64,000 nucleotides of DNA from Dasypus novemcinctus (lineage: Eukaryota > Chordata > Mammalia > Cingulata > Dasypodidae). The notes under the pieces are model-generated. The model was not told the origin of the DNA. It did not search any database and was given only the letters and a program-made list of their open reading frames with translations. Of the stretch, positions 22,901 to 34,900 are shown piece after piece (position 1 is the first letter of the stretch; every line of letters starts with the position of its first letter). The DNA is taken from positions 20,428,798 through 20,492,797 of the forward strand of contig NC_080701.1 of the NCBI RefSeq assembly GCF_030445035.2, given 5' to 3'. The translations under genes and the position numbers were made by a program.

Positions 22901-25900
22901 CTGCGATTTCACTGTTCTTCTAAGAGTGTCCTGTAGGAGAGCTCTGTGAACTGCCATCTACATGCAGGACAAGTTCTGGCACAGCAAGCCTGCAGGAAGC
23001 GTCCTGGTCCATTCCAGACTGCCACCAGATGGAGGGGCACAGACATCCGAGCTCCCACTGTGTGTACTAGGGTTACTCTGATCCCTCTGGAACTGGGACC
23101 AGGAACCTGCACTGGGAGTGCAGCCAGCTCTACCCTGAGCCACTGAGATGAGGGTGGCCAGCCAGGGGCCACCCATCCTACCATTTTTAGGTTGCCTTTT
23201 TCTTGTATCGGCACCTGCCCTTTAACCTTCTGAAGCTTGGAGAAAGATGGTTCTACCTGCTCTTTGTTGTTTAAAACTTCTGCGAGGGGTGGGGCCCTGG
23301 AGTGGCTCGCTCCACCATGCTGAGGTCTACAAGCCCCTCTGGCCTTCTAGAATGGGTTGAGTGCAATGTGTGCATGTAGGGGCATGGATCACTTTGCTGG
23401 CCAAGAATGGGAAGTAGGCAACGTGGGTCCCGAGGCAAGGAAGGGATGGCAAAAGTGCTTCTTCTTTGTGTGGGTGGGAAGCAGAGGGGAGTCAGAGTGG
23501 ATGCCAGGTGAGAGTATCTGAGATGATCTCCTGGGGGATTCGTGCTCCGGAGAGGCTGGGGTTGGGAGAGCAGATCTTGTGTGACTCCATCAGCCAGGCA
23601 GGTAGCTTGAAACCCTGCAACAGGGTCCAGCCGGAGCAGTTCATGGCTGACCCGGGCAGCGCACAGATGGGTTCTGAACCCTCCTCTCTGTACCCTGCCA
23701 TGAGTCAGCAAGGCACAGTTTGTGGACCAGAAGACTCTGTCAGGAGGGAGGGATGTGATGAGAGAGCACGGACTCGACTCTGGAGTAAAAAGAGACCTGG
23801 AGTTGAATCCTGTCTCTTGTCGTTTACCTTCTGGGTGCCTCTCCAAGCCTCAGGTTCATCGCCTGCAAAAAAGGACAATGATTCCTTGACAGGTTATCAT
23901 GGGAGATAGATGAGTTCATCTGTGCAGAGGACGGGGGTGGCATGGGCTTTCCAGAACCAGCAGTCCCCTTCCCCTCTGAAGCATTCCAAGTTCTGAGATG
24001 TCATCCTGGCCGCCTCTCACTGGCAGAGGATTTGTCCAGCGTATCCCAGCCCGGGACGGCAGTTCCGTAGTTGAAATGGAAGTGCTGAAATGGCTCGCTG
24101 GCGGCTCCTTCCTCTGGTCGCCTCGCCCCCACCCTAGCTTGCTTCTCTGTCCAGATACCCCCACCATGCTCATACCCACCACCCGAAGACTTTTGCGGGG
24201 CCCCCCGAGGCTGGCCATGGCGCGGGCAGCACCCAGGAGAGGCGCAGGGCACCCGACTCAGCGCGTACATGTGTGGATCTGCGCGGACACACGTCCCAGG
24301 AGGCCTGTGCACAGGCAGCAGGAGAGGACTTGGGGAGGGGAGCCTGCTCAGCCCCAGGATGATTTGTCATTGCCTAATGAGATTAATGAGCCCCAGGGGC
24401 TGGTATGCAGCGGGGTGGGGTGGGGGGCACTCATTAGAAGTAGATGCTCATGGGAATGATGGCAAGTGGGGCCCTCGGGGTGGAGTGCCGCTTAAGGGCC
24501 AGGTGGTTTCCATTAATCTGGGGGCGGGGCCAAGGGCAAGGCCGCTGGGCTCCCTGCCTCCCTCCCCTTCCCATCCCTGCTACCAGGAATGCGGCCCAGA
24601 GGCTTCCACGGGCCTGGTGCAGCCCAGGAGGGGAGGCCGGGTGCAGGGGCAGCCACCCTCCCGCTGGCTGGAGCAGCCCCAGTGCCTGGCACAGTGTGCG
24701 CTCAGCAAATAACCGCCGATGACATCAGAGGCGAGAGGGACCCCAGGCGACGCAGGGTGGGCAGCGCCCGCCTCGGGATTCCTTCCCCCTCCATCCTCAG
24801 ACCCACCCGATACCTGCCGTGCCGTTCTCAGCCAGTCCCCACTTTCTAACGAACCCTGGAAGTCCTGGAGAGCCCGGGGAAAGTGGCTCTGCGGCCTCAG
24901 AACCTATAATTTGGTTTTCAAACCCACAAGCCGGGAGGTCTGTGGGGGCCAGGGGGCCGCCCCACCCCGCCTGGCCTGGGCACACGCTCGCGCCACAGCC
25001 GTGCAAACACACACTCACGCTCTTTGTAACGGCTTTATGGAGAGATCACTTACATACCATGAAGTTCATCCACTTACGGTGTCCAAGCCCACGGGTTTTA
25101 ATATATTTGCAGAGTTGTGCAACCATCACCATCGTCTAATTTTAGAACATTTTCATCATCCCCCAAAGAAACCTGGAATCGTTAGCAGTCGCTCCTCATT
25201 CCTCCGCGGCCTTCTTCTGCTCCACTCTCCAGCCCTAAGCCACTCAAAGCTCTCTGTCTCTGTAGAGTTGCCAGTTCTGGGCATTTCATATAAATGGCAT
25301 CATGCAGTACGTAGTCTTTTGGAATTGGATGCTTTCATATTGCATGTTTTTGAGGGTCATCCATGCCGTAGCATGTATCAGTATTTCATTCTATGGATTG
25401 TCAAATAATATTCCGTTGTATGGGTCTACCATGTTGTATTTATCCATTCATCAACTGATGGACACTTGGGTTGTTTCTATCTTTTGGCCATTATGAGTAA
25501 TACTGCTATGAACATTATGTACAAGTTCCTGTGTAGATGTCTGTTTTTACTGCTCTTGGGTATATCCCTAGGAGTGGAATTGCTGGGTCATATGATAATT
25601 CTATATTTAACTTTTTTAAAAATGATTTTATTTACTTTTTATATATATTTTTATGTATCCCCTCTCCCCTGGATGGTTCTTTCGTCTGTCTGCTCATTGT
25701 TTGCTCACCTTCTCCAGGAGGCACCGGGAATCAAACCCAGGACCTCCTTCATGGGTGATGAGGGCCCAGTGGGCTGAGCCACATCCGCTCCCCATGGCCT
25801 GTGGCGTTTGCTGGCTTGTGGCATCTGGTCATTTAGGCATCTGCTCGTTGTGGCGGGTGTGGCATCTAGATCCTTGGGTCATCTAGCTCGTTGGGTCATC

Positions 25901-28900
25901 TAGCTCGTTGCATCATCTAGCTCATTGCGGTGTCTAGCTCGTTGTGGCAGGTGTGGTGTCTTTCTCATCTTCTTTAGGAGGCACCGGGACCCAAACCCAA
26001 GACCTCCCATGTGGTAGGTGGGCACCCAACTCATTGAACTGCATCCATTTCCCTCTATAGTTCCTCTTTTTAGGAACTTCCAAACTGTTTTCCAAAGTGG
26101 CTGCATCATTTCGTATTCCCATCAGCACTCTAGGAGGGTTCCAGTTTCTCCACATCCTCACCTACACTTGTTATTGTCTTTTTAAAATTTATAGCCATTC
26201 TATTGAATGTGGAGTGACATCTCATTGTGGTTTTGGTTTGCATTTACCCAATGACTTCCAATGCTGAGCATTTTCTCATGTGCTTTTTAGTCATTTGTGT
26301 GTCTTTTGAAGAAACATCTATTCAAAACCTGTGCCCATTTTTAAACTGGATTCTCTGTCTTTTTATTACTGAGTTGTAAGAGTTCTTTCTATATTCTGAA
26401 TAGAAGTTCCTAACCAGATAGATATGTGATTTGCAAATATTTTCTCCTAGCCTGTGGATTGTTTTCAGTCTCATGTTGATGTCCTTTGAAACAGAAAAGC
26501 TCTAAATGTGCAGTAAGTACAGTTTATTCATCTTTTATTGCTTGTGCTCACACACTCACTCTTACACACCCAGCTCCCTGAGCTCCTGTTTTCCCGAGAG
26601 GCACAGGACGTCATAGCCATAGAGGCGAGAGCAAAGAGCCCAGGAATCCTCCCCGCCTGCTTCTGACATAAAGAGGGTCCTTCCCCTCCACAAGGACATG
26701 GGGATGGGGGAAGGGGGCTCCTGGAGCCAAGGTTGCTGTTCTACACCAACTCTTTGCACTTGGCCACACTCCTACAACGGGGCTGTGTGGAAGCAGACAG
26801 GGCAGTGGGAGATTCCACATTTGAAGAAACTTCAGCCCGCTTAGCCTCCTCTAGGAAAGGAAGGTATCAGATTAGATAATTCAGAGCAGGGCCTCTTAAT
26901 CTGGGCCCATGAACCCCTGAAATGGTATGCAAAATTTGGGGTGCAGTGCATTTTTCCAGGGCAAGTTTCCATTGCCTTCATCAGGTTTTCAACAGGTTGT
27001 GCTACGTAAGAAAGGTTCATACCTACCTATCGATAAAGGCCCTCCCCGTCCCAAAGATAACAGAGTTCCGTGGTGGCATCTCCTCCTGCCCCTAGAAAGG
27101 ATGTGGCCAGGTGGGGCCAGAAGGCGTCAAGGCCAGCAAGCTCAGCCCTGTGGCCTGTGCTTCTGCGCAAGAGGCCACCCCCTGGGGGCGAGGCGGAGGG
27201 GCTGGCCTGGCCACTCCCGCAGTCACTCTCCAAGCCGAAGGCAAGAGGAAAGCAATGCCAGCATGGGTGGAGGCTCCCCCTCAGCCAGGCCCCAGCGCGG
27301 CTCTGGGCTGCAGGAAATCGAGGGGAGGAAGAGGGGCTGGAGCCTGAGCAGCGCGGGGTTCCCATCTGCAAAGCATCAGCAGGGCAGGCGGGTGGGGGGG
27401 TTCGGCGGGCTGGGCGGGGGGTGCAGGGAGGAAATGAGAATAAACACAAGTGAGCAAAGAGGGAAGGGGCGGGGGGCTGTGGCCTCAGCCCCTTGGCAGC
27501 CCATGAAGGGAAGTGACACAATGAGGAATGTGTTTCCCTCTGCCCGTCCCCCACATGGGGGTGGGAGGCAGAACCCTGAGAAGGGCCAGACCCCAACGGG
27601 GGCCAGGGGGCACATGCTGGAAGAGCCGGGGCGGGCGGGGATCTGGACTGCAGCGGGGAGAGGGTGTCTGACTCACTCTGCCCTCCCTGCTCGTGTGCCT
27701 GGAGGGTCTGCGGGTCTGCGCGTTGGGCATTCCCTGCCTTGGGGCCGCGCGGGGATCCCCTCCCAGCACGCCTGCGTGTGCAAGCCCTCCTGGTCTAGAA
27801 GCTTCCCCTTCTTTCCAGAGGAGCTGCAGGGCCGTGGAGTCCTCGGTGGAAATGGCGGCTGAGGTCTGGGAATCCCTGGCCATGGGCAGGGCTGAGCAGG
27901 GTGCTTTCTGTCTCGCCTTGGGTGTTTACGTCCCACCCTGGGACTGCCGCACAAACAGGCCCCCCTGGTGGGACGGCACCTCCCCATCCTGGACACCCAT
28001 TTCCTCTCCCCCCAGCAGGGAGCTGGCTCCGTTAACCCTCTCCTGCCTATAACCCAGAGATGTCCCCAAGGCTTTGGCAGGCAGAGCTGAGTGCCTCCCT
28101 CCTCAGTCTAGCTGGGGTGGGTGGCAGGGCCTTGGAAAGCCCGGGGCCCCCGATATCTCTTGGTCTCCCTCTAACCGGCACAGGCCACAGGACTTTTTGA
28201 TGTGCTGGTCATTCCAGGAATCACCCACCTCCACCCTGCTTTTTCATAATCTCCTGGGTGCTTGGGTGGGGGCAGGACACGGGAACACAGGGAGCAGGCA
28301 GGTGGCCATAGTGCTATCCCAGGGTCGCAGGAGATGGACCCTGGCTGAGCACCGAGGCCTCCTGGAAACCTGCCCTGCTGCTCGGTGGGGTTTGACGTAG
28401 GAAAGACCCCTGTCACCCTTGAGTAGGTGGGCCAGTGACCCTGGTCATCTGGGTGCCTCTGCTCTGCCTGCGCCCAACACAGAGGACCCGGTGGGGCCGG
28501 CACTCCCCATGGTCCTCGGTGCTCCCTCCTGCTCCAGGAGCCCCGAGGGCTCCCGGGTGTGGTGTTGGGCTGGCGCCAGGTGGGCACAGGCAGGTCCCAG
28601 TGGGCGGGCGGGAGCTGTCCCTTCAGCACCACCCCTGCCGGCTCCCAGGGGAGGTGAGGAAGGGGGCAGAGAGTTACGCTCTGGCAGCGAGGGAGCGAGC
28701 CACCAGCCGAGGGACAGAGCTCCGCTGGCCACTCACCTGCAGCACACTCCGCCAGGTGCATAGCGCTCGGTCCCTGGAGCCCTGGCAGGGACCCAAGCCA
28801 GCTTCTGTCCTGCCTGTGACCTGCCTGGGCTCAGCCTGTAGGGGGTGCTTCTGGCCACCTTCCCCTGGCTCCTTGGGCTTCTAAGACCCCAAGAGAAGGC

Positions 28901-31900
28901 CGGGCTGATGGCCCTGAGCAAGCTTCTCTGGAAAACGGGGGGCTGGACCAGATGGATGATGGACAAGCAGACCCAGCACCTGAGTTCAGTTAGTCATCCT
29001 GCGGCTGCACGACCTATTTCCCCACTGTCCAATGGAGAGAATTACAGAGATAAAATAGCTGTAAAAACATCGGTGAGAGTTTGCCTTTATAGAGTGATTT
29101 ACAAGGAACAGTAACACCCATTGTCAAATGGCTCAACGGATAGAGCATCTGCCTACCACATGGGAGGTCCAGGGTTCAAACCCAGGGCCTCCTGACCCGT
29201 GTGATGAGCTGGCCCATGCACAGTGCTGATGCGTGCAAGGAGTGCCGTGCCACGCAGGGATGTTCCCCGCAAAGGGAGTGCGCCCCATAAGGAGAGCCAC
29301 CCTGCGCGAAGAAAGCACAGCCTGCCCAGGAGTGGCACCACACACACGGAGAGCTGACGCAGTGAAATGATGCAACAAAAAGAGACACGGATTCCCAGTG
29401 CCACTGACAAGAATATAAGTGGACACAGAAGAACACAGCGAATGGACACAGAGAGCAGGGCAGGGGGGCAATAAAAATAAATCCTTAAAAAAAAAATGAT
29501 GTTCCCAGCAATCCTGTGAGATGCTCAGGGCAGCTCAGAGGTAGCCACGTGGAAACCAAAGCCTCCTGGCTCCTGACGAGGCTCTGTCCCCTCCTCCTTC
29601 CCACGGGGCTCCGCCTGCCGTCGAGGCCCTTGGGGTGTCCTGTCCCGGGTCTTCTCCAGCAGGTTCCTGGGTGGATGAGAGTCAGGGAGGCTGAGGGGAG
29701 GAGGGGAGGGCTCCCTCAGGCCTCCTGGGCCAGCGCGGCGGGGAGCGGAGGTTTAGGAGGCGAGAGCCCTTTGAGTCCCAGAGCTCAAGCCTCCTGCTCC
29801 CGGCCCGGGAGCGGTGCGGCCCGGTTGTGAGAGGTTCGAGGTCCCGCTCGCCCCCCGCAGGGACCTGCGGAACAACGTCATCAGCGCGGTGCAGCCCGGC
29901 GCCTTCCAGGGCCTGGCGGAGCTGAAGCGCCTGTGAGTGGCACGCCCCGGCCCCCCCCCCCCCCCCCCCCCCCGCCGCCAGGGAAGGTCCCCTGTCGCCG
30001 GGGCGTCCGCCCCTCCCACGCAGCCCCCAGCTCCCCTGCCTGCCCCACACGGGGCGGGGGTCGGAGGAGGGCACGCGGCCCTGGGCCCGCGCTCACCTCC
30101 CTTTCCATCCCGCCCCCCACGCGAGCCCCAGCCACGCGCGTGCGCCCCTCGCCCAGACACCCCTGCGTGGCCCCCTTGCTGAGGGGGCGCGTGTCTCTCC
30201 AGAGATCTCTCCAACAACCGGATCGGCTGCCTGACCTCTGAGACCTTCCAAGGGCTCCCCCGGCTCCTCCGACTGTGAGTGAGGGGAGGGGGTGGTGCAA
30301 CCCCTCCTGGCTGCTCCTCTCACCCCCTCCCATCCTCGGGTGCAGGGGCACCCCCAGACCCCAGCTCCTGTCTCCTGTCCCCGGCGCCTGCAGGAACATA
30401 TCTGGGAACATCTTCTCCAGCCTGCAACCTGGGGTCTTTGACGAGCTGCCAGCCCTTAAGGTCGTGTGAGTATCCACCCCAGGCCCCGCACCCCCACTTC
30501 CTCCCTCTGCCCGGGGAGAGAGGCCCTCAGGTGCCGTGCCCACTGCGCTCACAGGGCAGTGCCCGGAACCCCACCTTCCGTGGCCCTCGCCGGCCCCGTC
30601 CAGCCCCGACCCCCTCCCGGGCCCCCGCTCCCTCAGCTCCACGCTGCGACCCGCCCCGGCCACCCTGCAGGGACCTCGGCACCGAGTTCCTGACCTGCGA
30701 CTGTCACCTGCGCTGGCTGCTGCCCTGGGCGCGGAACCACTCTCTGCAGCTGTCGGAGCGCACGCTCTGTGCCTACCCCGGCGCCCTGCGCGCCCGGGTC
30801 CTGGGCGCCCTGCACGAGGCCCAGCTCCGCTGCGGTGAGCACCTCCCCAGCCTGCGCGCCCATGGGCCCCTCCTCCAGGGCCGCGTGCCTGCCCTCACCC
30901 ACCGCCAGGCCAGCCCCACGTGTTCTCGGGGTGGCATGTTCCCACCGGGGGGCTCCTTTGGGGGCTGCTGGTTTATGTTCTCATCCGGCCCCACCTCTGG
31001 GGGTAACAAGTGTCCCGTGTACACAGGGCACTTCTGTTCATCCAGACTCTGCCTGCTTCTCTCTCCTGCTGTCACCTCTACAGACTTCTCTTGAGCCCTT
31101 TGGCTTCCCCAGCTGGTGTGGGCTAGAGATGGGGCCCGGCCTGCCCCCAGTGCCTCCTCGCGGCGGGGGGCGTGCCCGCATGTGCTCAGGCCGCACTCAC
31201 AGGCTGGGGCAGGCAGGCCCTGTGCTCAGGCCTCACTCACAGCTGGGGCAGGCGTGCCTACGTGCTCAGGCCTCATAGATTGAGGCAGGCGTGCCCGCGT
31301 GCTCAGTCCTCACGGCTGGGGCAGGGGTGCCCACGTGCTCAGTCCTCCCAGGCTAGGGCAGGTGTGCCCGCGTGCTCAGGCCTCACAGGCTAGGGCAGGT
31401 GCTCAGTCCTCACTCGCACAGGCTGGGGCAGGCGTGCCCGTATGCTCAGTCCTCACAGTGGGGCAGGCGTGCCCGTGTGCTCAGGACTCACAGTGGGGCA
31501 GGCGTGCCCGCGTGCTCAGGCCTCACAGTGGGGCAGGCGTGCTCACGTGCTCAGGCCTCACAGGCTAGGGCAGGTGCTCAGTCCTCACTCACACAGGCTG
31601 GGGCAGGCATGCCTGTGTGCTCAGTCCTCACAGTGGGGCAGGGGTGCCCGTGCTCAGGCCTCACAGTGGGGCAGGGGTGCCCGTGCTCAGGCCTCACAGT
31701 GGGGCAGGCGTGCCCGTGTGTCCTCACAGTGGGGCAGGCGTGCCCGCGTGCTCAGGCCTCACAGTGGGGCAGGGGTGCCCGCGTGCTCAGGCCTCACAGT
31801 GGGGCAGGCGTGCCCGTGTGTCCTCACAGTGGGGCAGGCGTGCCCGTGTGTCCTCACAGTGGGGCAGGGATGCCCATGCTCAGGCCTCACAGTGGGGCAG

Positions 31901-34900
31901 GGGTGCCCGTGCTCAGGACTCACAGTGGGGCAGGCGTGCCCGCGGGCTCAGGCCTCACAGCGGGGCAGGCGTGCCCGTGCTCAGGCCTCACAGCGGGGCA
32001 GGCATGCCCGTGCTCAGGCCTCACAGCGGGGCAGGCGTGCCCGCGTGCTCAGGCCTCACAGCGGGGCAGGCGTGCCCGCGTGCTCAGGCCTCACAGCGGG
32101 GCAGGCGTGCCCGCGTGCTCAGGCCTCACAGCGGGGCAGGCGTGCTCGCGTGCTCAGGCCTCACAGTGGGGCAGGCGTGCCCGTGCTCAGGCCTCCCGCT
32201 GACCCCTCCTCCCGCAGAGGGGGCCCTGGAGCTGCACACGCACCACCTCATCCCGTCGCTCCGCCAAGTGGTGTTCCAGGGCGACCGGCTGCCCTTCCAG
32301 TGCTCCGCCAGCTACTTGGGTGATGACACCCGCATCCGCTGGTACCACAACCGGGCGCCCGTGGAGGGCGACGAGCAGGCGGGCGTCCTCCTGGCCGAGA
32401 GCCTCATTCACGACTGCACCTTCATCACCAGGTACGACCTGCTGCCCCTCCTCGGCCCACGGCGGGGCGGGGGGCGGCCGTGGTACCCCATCATCCTCCC
32501 CCAGCCAGAACAGGCCCGGACGCGCCCCGGGAGGATGCCCGTGTGTCAGTGCGCATTTACGGAGATCAGGACCAACTCATAAACCGGCTGAGCAGAGGAT
32601 CGATGGTGAATGCCTGATAGGGGAGAGCCGTTCCTGGGTGACATTTCTTTCGTGCCTTTACAAGGTCTATAGTGGATCTCACCAAGTTAGCAGAAGTCAT
32701 CTCTACCAGAGAGGTATTATTACTCCAAGGGCTTTAAAGATGAGGAAATTGGAGTTCAGAAAAAATAATGGCCCTCCCAGGTCTAAGTGTTAAATGAGAG
32801 TGCACGTAAGACGCCAAATACACAGAATTGTACAAAAAGAAGAATAAGATAAGGCTAATCAGGATAAAAGGCGCTTGAGCTCGTATTCCTCGGATTTATG
32901 AGAAGGAAGCCCCCAAAGCTGGTGTGCGGCAGGCCTCCGGGGCCCGGCGCCCATGGGTGGGAGCGCAGGTGCCTCACCAGCCCGCCTCCCCACCCGCTGC
33001 AGCGAGCTGACCCTGTCTCACATCGGCGTGTGGGCGTCCGGCGAGTGGGAGTGCTCCGTGGCCACCGCCCAGGGCAACGCCAGCAAGAGGGTGGAGATCG
33101 TGGTGCTGGAGACGTCCGCCTCCTACTGCCCGGCCGAGCGCGTCGCCAACAACCGCGGGGACTTCAGGTGTGGGCCCTGCGGGGGGCGCCCCCCAGCCCC
33201 GCGCCGTTGCCCGCCCCACGTGCGGCCCCGTTTCCCACCGCGGCTCCTGCATCCGACACCGTGGGTGACCGGGGTTCCTCCATCCGCTCTCTTAATTGTC
33301 AGAGAAGGAGAAAAACACCTCCTCTCTCAGCGAGGTCTTGTCTCTATGTATAAGACCCCTGCCTTAGATGGGCCACTGCACAGAGCAAAGAGGTCTCTAT
33401 TTGCTTCCTTTGCAAAGCTCTCCCACAAAGAGCATCTCATTTAAATGCCCTGGTGACCCTCTCAGTGGGGTGGGGCAGATTTTCTCCCCATTGGACAGCT
33501 AAGAAGCCCCAGGCCCAGAAAGGCTAAGTGATTAAGTGGCACGACTTGGACTTGAACTTGGGACTCTGAGTCCAGCAATGTCAGCACTCTCAACAAACAC
33601 TGAGCTGGGAGGTGGGGCTTGGGAACCCCCTGAAGGCTGGTGCCCCTCCCGGGAGGATGTGGCATCATGGGGCTATCGGCGGGGGGCAAGGGGGACTGTG
33701 TCCCAAGGAGCCGGGGTCACTGGCTCCCCACTTGCCTCTGCCCCCAGGTGGCCTCGAACTCTGGCCGGCATCACAGCCTACCAGTCGTGCCTGCAGTACC
33801 CCTTCACCTCGGTGCCCCTGAGCGGGGGAGCCCCGGGCACGCGCGCCTCCCGCCGGTGTGACCGCGCCGGCCGCTGGGAGCCGGGGGACTACTCGCCCTG
33901 TCTGTACACAAACGACATCACCCGGGTGCTCTACACCTTCGTGCTGGTGAGGCCAGGAGACCGGGGGCGCCTCGTCATCTTTGGTTCCGGGGAGCGGGGA
34001 AGGGGAGACGCCTGCTGACGCCACGGGGCCCCACCCCCAAGGCTGCCCCCGCCGCCCCCCCGCTGCTCGGGTGTGTGCCACATGGGCTGCTCTGGGGCTC
34101 TCGGTGCTCTCCTCCAGCAGCCCCTCTTCCCTGTCCAGTCCCTCCACGGGATCTGGACCCACCCGGGCCACACTAGGGAAGTCCAGCTACCCCGAGCATC
34201 CTTTTCCATCAGCACATCAAAGGGAGTTTCAAGGGGAAAACAAGTCAAGGAAAGGGTGAGGTCCTCCCATTGTCCCAGAGGCCAGCGGCCCTGAGCTGTG
34301 ATGCTCATTGCCTTATCTGCGCCTCCTGTCTCGATCAGACCCCGCGGTGGGGCCCACCCCGTCCCCAGGCACTGCCGCCCCGAGCAGCAGCACGGAGGAG
34401 AGGGGCCCCTAAGGACGGTTCTCTTCCCCCCAACACCTCCAGATGCCCATCAACGCCTCCAACGCGCTGACCCTGGCCCACCAGCTGCGAGTGTACACGG
34501 CCGAGGCCGCCAGCTTTTCAGACATGATGGACGTCATCTACGTGGCGCAGATGATCCAGAAATTTTTGGGTTACGTCGATCAGATCAAAGAGGTGAGCTG
34601 CAATGGGATTTCTAGGGGGGGTCCCCCATGGGCCCGGCCCCGGGGGTCCCCAACCCCACTCCCGCCTCGGTGACTCCCCCGCCCCTCCCAGCTGGCGGAG
34701 GTGATGGTGGACATGGCCAGCAACCTGATGCTGGCGGACGAGCACCTGCTGTGGCTGGCCCAGCGCGAGGACAAGGCCTGCAGCGGCATCGTGGGCGCCT
34801 TAGAGCGCATCGGGGGGGCCGCCCTCAGCCCCCACGCCCAGCACATCTCTGTGGTAAAGTGCGGTCTGCGTGGCAGGGGGCTCCGCGGGGGCTTAGCACG

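Larger units (their letters stand above)
17926..23320 (-). mobile_element. Old L1, antisense, interrupted
   Basis: Left part 17926-19290 matches L1 3' UTR and the ORF2 C-terminal region (tracts such as TACCCAGATTCACCAAC and GGGTACGTGCC). Right parts (19295-19600, 21178-21880, 22290 to about 23320) match the L1 5' region, e.g. TTTGAATATGTCATCCCACT and TGGTATCCCACAGGTCTCTC. The middle of ORF2 is absent, so this is one deleted copy or two copies. It is interrupted by five SINEs and one LTR. Confidence 0.65.
13912..29860 (+). other. ADGRA2 intron 2
   Basis: 15.9 kb. The centre (16.6-26.5 kb) is almost entirely repeats: DAS SINEs, antisense L1 pieces and one solo LTR. The stretches 14.3-15.1, 23.3-25.0 and 26.5-29.1 kb are mostly unique; 24360-24520 is AT-core rich. 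No coding exon is recognised. Confidence 0.7.

Noticed and set aside
26927-27862. 311-codon open frame in intron 2
   Set aside because: No domain, no conserved splice or promoter signals, and composition like the surrounding GC-rich intron.
24170-28761. Several 100-200 codon frames on both strands in intron 2
   Set aside because: They lie in GC-rich unique intron, have no recognisable motifs and overlap each other.
31170-32206. CRISPR array
   Set aside because: The repeats are contiguous without unique spacers and lie in a mammalian intron, so it is a minisatellite.
31372-32582. Three overlapping frames of 276-321 codons
   Set aside because: They are translations of the minisatellite in its three frames, not genes.
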